This document shows, piece after piece, positions 10,838 through 22,809 of a stretch of DNA of 64,000 bases. The notes under the pieces are model-generated. The model was not told where the DNA came from, searched no databases, and was given only the letters and a program-made list of their open reading frames with translations. Position 1 is the first letter of the stretch; each line of letters starts with the position of its first letter. Made by a program: the position numbers and the translations under genes. This stretch comes from Termitomyces sp. T153 (lineage: Eukaryota > Basidiomycota > Agaricomycetes > Agaricales > Lyophyllaceae): positions 62,001-126,000 of the forward strand of contig JACKQL020000008.1 of the NCBI GenBank assembly GCA_018296165.2. The letters run 5' to 3'.

Positions 10838-12159
10838 CAATATACTTGATTTGGGCCTTTCTCCTTTGCTGATCTCATTGTAAAGTCCAGTATATCACCT
10901 CCCCCACACCAACTACTGACTGCCCTCAGTCAGCTCACCAGTTCAAGTAAGCTGCCTAGGCTTTAATCTCTGGCTTTTTCCTAGAAAAATCATTTCCCAA
11001 TCCCTTATTCATTTAATCACCACTTTCTCATGTGCAAACCCTTGCCACTTGACTTGGCAAGTATCTCTCAGTGTTTGATCCTGCAGCCAAAGAGCATGTG
11101 ACAGCATGCCTAAGAACATTAGCTGAGCAAAAAAAAACCAATAAATTGAGGGCTTACATTAATGAGGAGAGGCCCTCAACACAATCCAAGTATAGAATTC
11201 TCACACTCACTGAGATTAGCCTCAGCATCATCAGACAAACCAGAAGCATTCATTGCAAAACATTGTGAGTCATCAGACATAAAAAGCAGAAAATGATTAG
11301 CTGTAATATCAATAGTACTCTCAGAAAGTTGGATATAAAATCAGATAGAACCAATGAATCATTGTCCATAATAATACCAAGAAACATATATAATCCACTA
11401 AGAGCATTCTCAAAACCACAAGCCAATTTATTGCAAGGAAGTAGTATAGTCAGAGCTGGAAAAAAATAGCATAGTTAAGAGTCTTGTGAAAGCCAGACAA
11501 GGTCATCTTTAATCTTCTTTGTATCAGCCATTTGGGCACTTTTGGTTCCACTGAACTATAGTTAGGCAAGAATACTAAAAGATGCATGTATGCATACCCA
11601 TATCAATAATTTTTTGCAAAAAAACTCTCATAATATTCTTCATCATCCATTACTAATGTCAGTTTCTTTGAGTATCTTGCAATAGATGATTCAAATTTTG
11701 AGATTGCATGAAATGCATTGTTAGCATGTCCTGAGCCTTTTCTGAGACAAAGGATGGATGTCAGCAATAAAAGAACACATAAATTGAAGTGACTTACTTT
11801 TTGGTTTCATCTTCTTTATCAGATCCAAGATATGACATGTTGAGTAGCTTTTTGGCAATAAGACCCATGTTTAGTTGAAGAAATGGGTTGATGAGTTGCA
11901 GCATGAGCTTTCCCACACAGTGAAATGGTTCCAATGGGCCAGATATATTAGATTATCAGCAGAATTTTAAATTGGAATGTATGTACTTACAATCCTTTTC
12001 CATGCTGAGCATCAGGCCCAACACCTATTTTGAGAGCCTTTAGAAACTTTTCCTTGCTTGCCTTGTCCATAGTCATGTCTGCAAATTGTTGGGTCAAAGT
12101 AGCAGGAAGCATGGTGTGATGTAAAGTAGAACATTGTGATGTGTCCAGAAAGGCACAAT
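10838..12159. other. Unidentified sequence with a coding-like piece on minus
   Basis: CpG-poor. On the minus strand, about 12130-12000 reads MLPATLTQQFADMTMDKASK..., and about 11940-11808 reads LMLQLINPFLQLNMGLIAKK...LGSDKEDETKK followed by GTAAGT, a good donor site. Further down, ISKFESSIARYSKKLTLVMD and VEPKVPKWLIQRRL (about 11700-11500) look coding. This suggests a decayed, formerly intron-containing gene. I do not recognise the family. A short open stretch on + (11071-11268) looks incidental. Confidence 0.35.
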
Positions 12160-13186
12160 TGTCAGGTTCTGCTGACCATGGAGGCTCAGCTTAACTGGGC
12201 AAGTCCTTATTAGCTGGACACAATATTCTGCACTTATAACCTAGCACTCCAAGATAGTCCAGACTTTAGATATTTGTGAAGATAAGCCAAGAGAAGTAGT
12301 CTGAGCAAGTCCAGAGTGGTCCAAGGAAGTCTAAGATCAGGTACAATAGAGGTTGGGTTTGGAGGCATGTCAGGCACAAGTCCATAGGCAAATATACAGA
12401 CTGTGGGGCAAGTGGAGGTTACATGAGTAATGGGAGCAGGGCTGAAGATTGATGGGGGATCAATTAAAAGTGATGGGTTCCAGGGCTGAGCATAGAGTGA
12501 GGTCTAGAGTTAGTTATAAATGTTGTAGAGTTGTAACATGTGCACAGAGTTTGTAATGGCATTAGAATTAAAAGGAACTTAAGCAACAATAGAGGAAACA
12601 GAGACAAGCAAGACAAGACAGAGTTGAATGACAAGACATGAGACTAGAGATAGAAATAAAGAGAAGACCAGGAAAGGTAACAGAGACAGACATAAAAGGA
12701 AACAGTAACTACAGGTAATGCAATATTAAGACTAGCATAATGGATGCTACTCTATAACTTATATACTAACTACTGGACCTCCCCTGGGGACTGAGGGTGT
12801 AACAGTGGGGCTCATTAGAGTGGTGCAGGGTGATGGGTGTCAGTTCTGATCAGATAGCAGGCCATAGTGGTATTCTGATGGGAACTGATGAGAACATGAT
12901 CCATCCTGTAGTTGTTGAAGAGTTCTGGAGTGGTTGTGTGAGTCATGGGGGCAAGTCAGTGATGTTTGCCTGGGTCAGAAGAGATGTTGAAGGGGCCTGG
13001 AGACTTGGGGGGAGAAGGAGAAATGATGGAGCCTACAAAAGACACATTGGAGTTTGCTAGGAGGTCATCAGGGTTTGCTAAGGAAGCATTGGACTTAGCT
13101 GGGATGGCACCATAAGTGGACAAAGGCTGAGTGAGTCAGAGGAGTGTTGGAGGAGCTCCAGAGAAGCAGGATGGCTTGGGGAGGGG
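12160..13186 (-). repeat. Gypsy LTR (element C, left copy)
   Basis: Begins TGTCAGGTTCTGCTGACC on + (the U5 end for a minus-strand element) and is colinear with the LTRs at 16887 and 41937. It contains AGTCTTAATATT on minus (12733-12722) with a TATA-like ATATAAGT about 30 bases upstream. Homology to the 16887 LTR stops at about 13186, shortly before the expected end, so its U3 tip is lost. Confidence 0.7.
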
Positions 13187-15110
13187 TATCACCCCCTCCT
13201 TCAGCATTGAGACTCTCAAGGTGTAGGGCATGAATCAAGAATTGGTAGGGGCATGGAAATCAAAGTCAGAGCAATACTGATCAAACTGCAGTGAGCGGCA
13301 GTGGTATGAGGAACAAAGTTGAAGCATGGCCACTGTTTGTTAGGGGCTTTTCCCAATCAATTAAAAGGGGCAGATGTACTCTGAGGTTTCTTGTTTCTTT
13401 CCCATGTCCTCATCCTCTGATTCATCAGCAGCAACATCATCATGCACAACCCCCTGCCATCAGATGATAACTGTATTGAGGTTTAGACAGAGTATGAGAG
13501 CTGGCAAGAGGAATTCAATTGGCACTAGGACAAGTGTAGGGTGGACCAGATGTATTGGAGTCATAAGTGTGATAGTTCCTCACTCATTGCTATGCTGACC
13601 AAGTGGAGTAGAATTGTCCACAGTCATAGCAGAGCCATTGGGGGGTCCTTCTCAGGTCTGGGCCCCTGTTTGTTCAGCCTCTGTATCCCTGGCCCAAGCA
13701 TCAAGCCAAGCCTGGGACCAGGTATGGTACAAGTCATTTTGGAGGAACAGAGAGTGGCCTAGTTGGAGGTCATGCCAGAGCAGTTCATGGAGACCATGTG
13801 TCAGGCATGAGGCCCTCCTACACTGGAGTGGTGCCAGGCTGAGGCCCTAGTAAGCCACAGGCTTCCTTTTTTCATCTCCTGGCTAATTGTTGGTTCAATG
13901 CATTCCCTGTGCTTAGTGTGGGGAGCAATGCAAGTTCAAGGCACCCATAGTAGAGTTCCATTGAAATTCTTGAGTCTGCCTTCCATGTCACTCAAGGCAT
14001 GAAAAGTGTTTTATTTTGTAGGAGTGGTGTGTGATGTGCATGGCTATGGAGTACAGTTGGGAGGCGGCCTGGGTGAGGGGTCAGATAGGGCAGAAGCAGA
14101 AGGGCAGGACATTAGAGGGCAGAACTCCCATGGGGAAGGTAGGTCTGCCATGGGGAGGTCACAAGGAGGAGGTGCCCACTGCATGGGACAAGGGGAAGTG
14201 GAGGGCATCCCCCTTGCTGGAGGCAAGGCCCAGCAAGAGGCCATGGTGTGGAGAGTTGATGGTGGGCCCCCAGGGCCACATGTGTACTCTCCTGTGATGG
14301 GAGCTCTGGTAGGGGAATCTGGGAGGACCTCCAAGGCAACCCCCTCCATCTCCAAGACTCTTTTGTGCTGATGAGTGGAGGCACTGACAGGGATGCTGGC
14401 AGCCTGCAAGGAGGAGCTCTAGAGGGTGGAGGAGGATCAAGATGGAGCACAGTGGAACTCTGATGCAGTGCAGGGAGATAGGGACATGGTGTGGCAAGAG
14501 CAGGAGGTGGCCAATTGGACAGCCACCAAGCATTTGGCAGAGATTCAAGAGTTGTAGGGGCACATAGAGCAGTTGGAGATGTGGGTAGAGCAGAGAGCAG
14601 AGGAGCAGCATGGAGTGTCAGATGCAGGGGTGCTTTAAGCTGTGGTGGAGGTGGGGAGGAGATGGGAGGAGTAGCTGGCAAACAATGCAGCTTTAGGGTG
14701 GTGGAGGATAATGCATAAGGTTTCATTCCTTCTCCTTCTGACATACTGACAAGAGTTGGCAGACTAAATCCAAGAGCACAGGATCCTTCTTGATGGGGCA
14801 TCAGCTGTGCTTGCCTCAATACAAGATGATTTGGCACAGATGCCTGGAGATCTCCTCCTAGAGTTGGGGCAGGGCATGGGACAGATGGGGAGAGTGTTGG
14901 CAAGGCATTGGCAATGAAGCATGATGGACCCTAGGACATGGTTGGAGGCTGCCACAGATGTAGAGGAGCCTCTCCCAGGCCACCCAGAGATTCTGGCCAT
15001 GGTGCTGGCCCAGATGAGGGTGGACCTGATTAGTGGGAGAGTGAAGGAGATTTTAGAGGAGGGAGAGTAAGGGAGTTCAGAGCCCAAATTTTTTTCTTGT
15101 TTCTTGTCCA
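13187..15110 (+). other. Unidentified decayed coding sequence
   Basis: Lies between an LTR and gypsy pol but does not look like gypsy. On + there are coding-like stretches broken by stops: about 14380-14635 is Glu/Gln-rich (VEEDQDGAQWNSDAVQGD, then VEQRAEEQHG) and could be coiled coil; about 14764-15068 reads LLDGASAVLASIQDDLAQMP ... AMVLAQMRVDLISGRVKEIL and ends with TAA. The long minus-strand frame at 14112-14903 is Pro/Ser/Leu rich and is best seen as an antisense shadow. No family recognised; probably part of another transposon inserted in gypsy C. Confidence 0.4.
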
Positions 15111-15301
15111 TCATTGCCATTTCTTCACTGTAACATCATGTATTTGTAGCCTGTATATACAAATTCTAAAACCTCTGGAGGAAACACTAAGTCTCAGATT
15201 ATGTGAGAGGTAAACCAAAAAAAAATATAAGGGGTTACTTATGGGAGTTGAATTTCTAATGAATTGAGAGGCAGGAGTTATGCCCACTAATTCCATCTGT
15301 G

Positions 15302-16560
15302 TTAACTAGTCCCAGGGGTCCTGGGGCTTGGTGGAGTGTTGTCAATGAAAGTTCCAGAGCTTGGCAGGGGCTCCAGAGAAGTTTTTGTGGGGTTCCCAAG
15401 TGTTATCTTCAGGTCCATAGCCCTTTCAACAGACCAGGTAGTGGAGTTGACTGCAGATGAGGTGGGAGTTGAGGATGTGGTCAATCTCATAGTGGTATGC
15501 ACTTGTCCTTGACTTCAATGGGTGTTGTTCAGGAAAGGGATCCAGAGCATACTTTTTGAAGGGACAGACATGGAAGACTAAGTGGAGGCCCTTCAGGCTC
15601 AGGAGTAGGTTGTGTTTGCATATGTAAGTTGAGACCTTCTAGAGGATCTTGAAGGGACTGAGTCACTGGTGGTTGAGCTTGATGGAGGGCCTCCAGGTCT
15701 TGAGGTTGCATCAATTGAGCTATACCAGAGTTTCAGAGGACCAGTTGGGGGTGGGGTTGCATTGAGTATTGGCATGCTTGATTGGCAGTATTGATCTTGT
15801 CCTGGAGAAACTGGTGGAGAGACCAGAGGTCTTCAGCAACTTTTTGGGCAATGTGGGAGGAGATATCCTTGAGGGATAAGGTGAACCAGGAGTTATAGCC
15901 CTTGTTGGTGTAGAAAGAGGAAACTCCAGTGGCAGAATGAGGCATGTTATTGTAGGTAAACTTGGCAAGGGGAAGTTCTGCATGCCAGTCATTCTATAAA
16001 TAATTAATGTAGAGGTGGAGATACTGTTCCAAGGTCTGATTTACTCATTCTGTTTGTCCATCAGTCTCTGGATGGTAGGCAGTCAATAAGTTGGTCTTGA
16101 TTTTAAGAGCCTTGCATAACAACTGCCAAAATCAGGAGATGAATAGAAGGCCATGGTTGGAGATGATGTTGTCTGGGAGTCTGTGCTTGGAGAACACATG
16201 CTCAAGGAAGAGCTTGGCAAACTCTGGAGCATTGTCAGTGGTGTGGCAGGGAATGAATAGGGCTTGCTTGGTGAGGTGGCAGACAACAATGAGGATGGCA
16301 TCAAAGCCTTTAGAGTCAAGGAGCTTGACAATATGATCCATTGATATCAAGGACCAGGGGCAGTGGCCAACAGGGAGGGGCTTCAGCAGGCCATAGAAGT
16401 GATAGCAGGGTACTTTGGCCTGGAGGCATGATTTGCAGGCCTATATATATTATGTGATGTTCTTCTTCATTCCTAGCTAAAAGTAAGTCTGGAAGATGAG
16501 TTGAAGAGTCTTATGAATTTCTGGGTGTCCCTAGAGTTTGTAGTTATGGTGCTGCCAGAG
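15302..16560 (-). pseudogene. Gypsy element C integrase and chromodomain-side end (decayed)
   Basis: 3' end of a gypsy pol gene on minus. The integrase core block ISMDHIVKLLDSKGFDAIL with RLPDNIISNHG (16350-16132) corresponds to the same block in gypsy A (43674-43378). In NHGLLF the second catalytic Asp of the usual D.G is Asn. Further frames at 15992-15720 and 15714-15302 cover the integrase C-terminus and tail (VERAMDLKITLGNP). Everything upstream (gag, protease, RT, RNase H) is missing: at about 16565 it joins LTR sequence. Confidence 0.7.
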
Positions 16561-16566
16561 TATGCT

Positions 16567-16884
16567 AACATAACAGAGACAGATGTAACAGGAAACAGTA
16601 ACCACAGGTAATGCAATATCAAGACTAGTATAACAGATGCTACTCTACAGCTTATATACTAAGTACTGGACCTCCTTCAGGGACTGAGCATGTGATGGTG
16701 GAGCTCATTGGAGCTGTGCAGAGTGATAGGTGTTGGTCCTGATTAGATGGCAGACCATAGTGATATTCTGATGGGAACTGATAGGAACATGGTCTGCCTC
16801 ATAGTCATTGGAGAGTTCTGGAGTGGTTGTGTGAGTTGTGGGGGCAAGTCAGTGATGTGTGCTTGGGTCAGAAGAGATGTCAGA
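16567..16884 (-). repeat. Partial gypsy LTR (U3/R part)
   Basis: Colinear with about 12688-12990 of the LTR at 12160, including AATATCAAGACT (rc of the predicted transcript start) and the TATATA-containing block. It begins abruptly at the pol remnant and ends where another LTR starts (16887). Confidence 0.7.
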
Positions 16885-16886
16885 GG

Positions 16887-18221
16887 TGTCAAGTTCTGCT
16901 GACCACAGGGGCTTAGCTTAACTGGGCAAGTCCTTACTAGGCAGACATGATGTCCTGCACTGATAACCTAGTGCTTTGGAGAGGTCCAGGCTTCAGATAC
17001 TTGTAAGGGTAAGTCAAGGAGGAGTGGTCTGAGCAAGTCCAAAGTGGTCCAGGGAGGTCTAAGACAAGGTACAAAGAAAGGTCAGGCTTGGGGAAGTTCC
17101 AGCTACAAGTCCAGGGGTAAATATTGGTGATGCAAAGCAAATGGAGGCTACACAAGTGATGGGAGTGGGACTGGAGTTTGATGGGAGTTCAATGGATGCA
17201 TGAGTTTTAGAGCCAAGCAAATAGTGAGGTCCAGAGTTGGTTAAGAATGTTTGAGGGGTTGTGATTGTAAGTGTGGAGTTTGTAACAGTGTTAGAGTTGA
17301 AGGAGACTTGGACACAACAAAGGAAATATAGAAAAGCAAGACAAGACAGAGTCAAGGCAAGATTGGAATGAGAATGGAAATAGATTCAAGCAGAGATACA
17401 AAATGATAACAAGACAATAACAGAGATAGAGACAAGATAAGACCAGGAGACTGAGAGAAGGAAAAATGTAATAAAAGACACAAAACACAAGAGACAGGCA
17501 ATCAGAACATGGTAATGTAGGTAATATCAAGACTGGAGTGTGGAATGTTACTCTACAACTTATATACTAACTACTGAGACAGCTCTAGGGATAGCAGGTC
17601 TGGTAGCAGGGCTTGTTAAAGTTACATGAAGCCAACAGGTGTTAGTTGTGATTAGGGAGCAGGCTGCAGTGATATACTGATGGGATAAGCTGGAGACATG
17701 GGCTGCCTGGAGTTGTCATAATGCTCCAGAGCTGGTTGGGTAAGTCAGAGTGACAAACTAGTGACCTATGCTGGCATCAGAAACAGTGGAGGAGGGTTCC
17801 AGGAGCTCAGGAGAGTAAGGGGAAGCATTGAGGTCTGTGGGGAAACATGTTGGAGTTGGAGTTAGCTGGGGAGCCATCAGGGTTTGCCAGAAAAGTGTTG
17901 GAGTCAGCTGGGGTAAGCATTGTAGGTGAACAAAGGTTGGGGGAGTCAAAGGGGGAACTCTGGGGAAGTGGAGTTCTGGGAACAGGTCATGAAAAGAGGG
18001 GCCTGGAGACTTGGGGGGAGAAGGGGAAATGATGGGGCCTGCAGAGAACACATTGGAGTTTGCCAGAAGGCATCAGGATTTGCTAAGGAAGCATTGGAGT
18101 TGGCTGGGATGGACACCATAATTGGACAAAGGCTGGAGTGAGTCAGGGGGGTGTTGGGGGAACTCCAGGGAAGCAGGGTGGCTTGGAGAGGGGTCTAGAG
18201 GTCTGGGAGTAGGTCATAACA
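16887..18221 (-). repeat. Gypsy LTR, full-length solo copy
   Basis: Starts TGTCAAGTTCTGCTGACC and ends GGTCATAACA, matching the ends of the CpG-intact LTR (TGTCAG...GGTCGTGACA on this strand) after CpG decay. Predicted start AGTCTTGATATT on minus at about 17538-17527 with TATATAAGT upstream. At 1335 bp it is longer than the 1145-bp copy at 48522. Flanking 5-base sequences (AGAGG and ACAAT) do not match, so it has been rearranged. No internal region of its own is visible. Confidence 0.7.
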
Positions 18222-18719
18222 ACAATCACATGCCCTTAGGACTTGATGAATCTTTTGACAACTTTGTGAATTCACCTTTGCTCCCAGAGACTCAAGCCTG
18301 GGACTACACTGGCAGGCAGTAGTCTCAGAGAAAGCAAAGAATTCAGCCATGAGGATCAGAAAGCTACTTATGCATATTTTTCTCCCCTCTTGCATCCCAG
18401 TCTCATCTCTGGCTATTTATAGATGCCAATGTCAACATGTCTACAGTATGTGCTTGTTCACAACAAGTTCAATTTTTATACCCACTCACTATAGATCAAG
18501 TTAAAGGCAGAAGATCTTTATGACAAGGAAAAGGTCAATCTTGAAACCATTGTTATCAATGATGTCTTCATCCTCCTTCAATGTAATCAAGAGGGTCTCA
18601 CTCAGGCAGAGGCTGACCATTGTATTGAGCTTTTTGATCCAAACAAACTTGAGCACAAAAAGCAAAATGCTTTCCTCTAGGTATCTTTTTCTTTACTAGT
18701 TATAGCCAAAAGTATTCTA

Positions 18720-20321
18720 CAGTGGCTCAAAAAACTGTCCCAATGTTTTATACTTTTTGAAAGATGACATTGGCATGAAAGATTGGAAGTATCTAAAATT
18801 CTGGTTAAATCATATAAAATACTATGGCATCGCAGCTACATCATGCATTTTAGCTTATGTAATTTAAATCAAAACTGATGGAGTAATGGCCATTTTAAAA
18901 TATTCACTCATTGAGACAGTTTTTTGAGCATCTCTAATTTTGGTATTTAGTACTTTGTATATCCTCCATTTGCCTTGATAACTGCTTGAATCCATCTAGG
19001 CATGCTTTCTATCAGTCTTTGGCATACCTCTGCTGGTATTCCATCCCACTCCTATGCAACCCTCTCTCACAATTCATGCACACCATGAGGAGGTGTTTCA
19101 TATTGCCTAAGCTGCTTCTTGAGGTACTCCCAGAGGTATTCAATGGGGTTAAGATCAGGGGATTGGGTTGGCCACCAGAGGACATCAAAGTTATTGTCTT
19201 CGAACCACTTGTTAGCCCTCTTGGAGTTGTGTTTGGGATCATTGTGTTGAAAGTAGCAGGCACACTCCATCTCCAACTTCTCAAAGCTCTCCTTTGCTCC
19301 ATCATCCAAGATTTCACAGTACTGCTCTGCATTCATGTTCCCCACCACCTCTACCAGCTTTCCTACCCCATTCCAACCCATACAGCCCCATACCATGAGA
19401 TTATTCCCTCCTCCATGTTTCACAGTAGGTGTAGTGGTTTGGTCTGAAATGCCTTCTCCTCATAGCTTCCACACATACTGCTTTCCATCTGACCCAATCC
19501 TGTTAATCTTTGTCTCATCTGTCTACAACACTCTTTTTCAGTCCTTCACAGTCCAGTACTGATGCTCTTGAGCCCATTTAAGTTGTAGTTGCCAATGTCT
19601 AGCTTTGAGCATAGGAACTTTCCTCTTTGTAGCATACCAATACCCCTCCTCCTTCAGCACATTCTGGGCAGTCTAAGGAGAGACAAGGTTGGAAATGATG
19701 TTGTCAATAAAATTGGTGGCTTGAACAGCTGTATCAAGTCTCCCAGTTGAGATTTGTTGAACAATAGCCTGTTTATCACATGGAGTAAGCCAAGTTGGAT
19801 GGCCTCCAGGATGGTTTTCCTTGTCCACCTCCAACTCTCTACCAATCCTCCCAATTGTAGACTTCCCTAGACCAGTTTTAGCCTCAATCTGACACAGAGA
19901 ATACCCTTGAGTAAGGACAGAAGCAACAGTAAAGCATTGTGCAGGAGAAGTAGCTTTCATGATGGTGTATGAAGGTCAAGATGTGGTTCAACCAACTTGA
20001 ATTACTCCCAGATATAATCAAAGATGGTCACATGACTCTGTTGATATTCCTACATGCAACTTACTCTTTATTTCTGACTAAAATAGGGATAAACCTGCAA
20101 AATTAGAGATGCTCAAAAAACTGTCTCAATGAGTGAATATTTTAAAATGGCCATTGCTCCATCAGTTTTGATTTGAATTACATAAAATAAAATGCAATTT
20201 GTAGCTATGATGCCATAGTATTTTACATGATTTAACCAGAATATTAAATACTTCCAATCCTTCATGCCAATGTCATCTTTCAAAAAGTATTAAAACATTG
20301 GAACAGTTTTCTGAGCCACTG
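18720..20321 (-). mobile_element. Tc1/mariner transposon in the PMA1 intron
   Basis: Ends CAGTGGCTCA..TGAGCCACTG with a TA duplication on both sides (18718-18719 and 20322-20323). Inverted repeats of about 215 bases (18720-18930 and 20108-20321) are long for the family. The insertion lies between the GTATCT donor at 18681 and the CCCCAG acceptor at 20340 of the H+-ATPase pseudogene, so it may once have been tolerated as intronic DNA. Confidence 0.88.
19010..19960 (-). pseudogene. Tc1/mariner transposase
   Basis: DDE transposase read on minus. N-terminal helix-turn-helix part at 19960-19673 (VLTQGYSLCQIEAKTGLGKS, a paired-like DNA-binding motif). Catalytic part at 19423-19067 contains NLMVWGCMGWNG, QHNDPKHNSKRANKWF (second catalytic Asp in NDP) and WPTQSPDLNPIEYLWEYLK (third acidic residue in NPIE). 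A stop separates the two parts near 19672, and another occurs downstream at 19067, so it is inactive. The length of the joined frames agrees with about 320-340 residues usual for Tc1. Confidence 0.85.
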
Positions 20322-20993
20322 TAATAATCCCCTACCCCAGTTCCTCAGTTTCATGTGGGATCCTCTCTCCTGGGTCATGGAGCACACTGCTCTTGTTTCC
20401 ATTGCCCTGTCTAATGATGAGCACCATGCTCCCAACTGAGAAGATGTTGTCAGTATCATCCTCCTTCTCTTTGTCAACTCTACCATTGGTTTTTACAAGG
20501 AGCACAACACTGAAAATGCCATCACTGCCCTCATATACTTGCTTGCTCCCAAGGTGAAGGTCAAGCACAATGGCTCCTGGTCTGAGATTAAATCCACCAA
20601 CCTTTTTCCTGGTGACATGATTGCCTTCAAGATTGGTGACATTGTCCTTGCCAATGGCCATCTCAGCAAAGCCATCAATGTTTCCATTGACCCAAGCCAC
20701 TCTCACTGGCAAATTGCTCCCCATCAACAGGAAGGAGGGCAACCAGTGTTTCCTGTGTGTGTCTTTTGCTGTCATTGTCATTTTTCTATTTTTAGCTGAC
20801 CCAACTTGTTCCATAGTGGATCCACATGTAACAATAGTGAAGCAGAAGGTGTCATTGTCTCTGCTAGTGCCAATACCTTCTTTGGTTCAGATCCTTCTGC
20901 CTCATCTCCATTGGCATCTTTGTCATCACCAAGATATTCTGTCTCTATGCCACTTTCTGGTACAGCTACCACCATGGTCTTGACAATATCCTT

Positions 20994-21333
20994 TGTTGGG
21001 ATATCACATTGTGATATGTGCAAATGAAGTGCCACAACTCACTGCAAGGGCCATTGTGATGGCCACTGCTTTGTTCATCCACTCTATATATGTGACAGAC
21101 ACTTAGAATACCCTCAGTCTATTATACATGACTGAGGGTACACCATATCTTTATTATCCTACACCACAGTAACTAACCAAGTACCTAGTCATTATACTTA
21201 TGCACATACATATTGTCTAGCTACATCCAATATAGTCTATTATATGTGACTGAGGCCATTATACTTATGCACACATGTATTGTCTAGGTGCTTACCTGAA
21301 TTACTTGTACATTGCCTGGTTGAGATTCCAACA
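20994..21333 (+). repeat. Copia 5' LTR (CpG-decayed)
   Basis: 340 bases. Contains CTCTATATATGTGACAG, a likely TATA region, and two copies of the unit carrying TATAGTCTATTATA/CAGTCTATTATA. Former CpGs read TG or CA, for example GATATGTGCAAATG against GATATGCGCGAAAG in the right LTR. It is followed by GGTTATGGGC, the likely primer-binding region. Confidence 0.85.
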
Positions 21334-21589
21334 GGTTATGGGCTGCTGCTGAGTATGCTACTTGACAAAGTATTGCACTCATTGGAACCCAAAACTTTTC
21401 TCCTGCACACAACATTGCCAATGTTGACTCTGATGAGAGTTGCCCTCCACCATTGCCTGCTGCTGCCTGGCAGGGATATTGATTTGTGCCTGACCTTATT
21501 GTCCTGCTTTAGAACACCCCTTGTTTTCTATCTTGCAAATCTTTGAGAACTGATAGCCTTACCTTTGCATCTTCAGCACCCACTTCAGA

Positions 21590-22219
21590 ATGAATCCTGC
21601 TGATGCCATTAATCCCTCTGTTCAAGCTGTATCCATCCATGGCACTGAATGGAAACACAAAAAGTTCAGTCATGTGTCACCTACCACCAACTTCACAAAA
21701 TGGTCAAAGGCCCTCAAAATTCACCTTGCCCTGCTCAGATTGAAGTCCTATGTTGTCAGCCCTCTTGCACAAACCCCTGGCAAAAGCAACAAGCCCATGG
21801 CTAACCAGAACTTGATGATGAACAATAATCTAGCACAAGCCATCATCCTCACAGCCCTGGATGAGTCTGAATATAAAGGCCTTGATGAGACCAAAACTGC
21901 TGCAAGCTTGTACAAACAAGTGAAGACACAAGTTGAGGGTGAAGGACCAGTTAGGATGATTGCTCTCATACAAGAAATACTCAAGATACAGTGCTCACTG
22001 AATGAATCTCTCACAGTGACTGGGAAGTGCATCAGCAACATTGTCAAATACATCTTTTCAATACATACTCTCAACAAGGATATATTCAAGTGTGTTGTAC
22101 TGCTGAATAGCTTGAACAGCTCACAGTATGAGCCAATCCAAGCTCAAGTATCATGTGGGCCTTGCCAATGCAAGAACAAAGTCCCCTTACACATCAGACA
22201 ACATCTGGAAATTGCTTGA
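21590..22219 (+). pseudogene. Copia gag
   Basis: Capsid-like protein that would form the virus-like particle. An open frame of 209 residues from ATG at 21590 includes FTKWSKALKIHLALLRLKSY near residues 36-55 (a typical gag UBN2-like start) and a helical region up to about residue 195. It ends early at 22219; beyond it, a decayed Cys/His-rich stretch around 22465-22510 (CPKCHVHCCHCK) is probably the zinc knuckle. Leading role is packaging of the element RNA. Not functional as it stands. Confidence 0.75.
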
Positions 22220-22809
22220 AACTGTCCAAAATCTTACAACTCTGAAGTCCCCCAATGCCAGCTTACCCACTGACACCATGCTTGCTGCCACAACATATGG
22301 ATGATTCAGATTAGAAAAACCATTCCTCCCTGACCATAACCATCCTGCTGGAGCTAGGTGCTGCACTACCTGCCTCACTTGAGGATGACCATGCACTGGA
22401 CATGAAGCTACCTTCTGCCTTCTGTGCCCACCCTGGGGGTGCAATGGAAAAGCAAGGTATTGACACTGCCCAAAATGCCATGTGCACTGCTGCCACTGCA
22501 AAAGGAACAGGCTCTACAGGTGGAAATGCAAAAGTATACACCCAGCTTACAGGCCCAAAGAGTAACATCTACCCCATGGAAGAAGGGGACCTCAAGAAAC
22601 TCCAGATGCTAAGTGGTGGATTGTCAACTGCCAGCTTTTGGTGGCCTTGCCACCAACAAGATCAAGTGGGAAGGTTGGTTGGCATCTGTTGAGGAGGAGG
22701 AGGTAATGCCAGCCAAGCTGAAAACCTCAATTGATTGGGATCAGTACTCAGAGGACAATAACCCAACTGCAACCCCCCCCCACTCAATTAGGATGCTGAA
22801 AATGCCCTA

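Noticed and set aside
14112..14903. 263-residue open frame on minus
   Set aside because: Composition is Pro/Ser/Leu/His of the kind given by the complement of a Glu/Gly/Gln-rich sequence; no motif, and the + strand has a more protein-like reading. In CpG-free and stop-poor purine-rich DNA such frames arise by chance.
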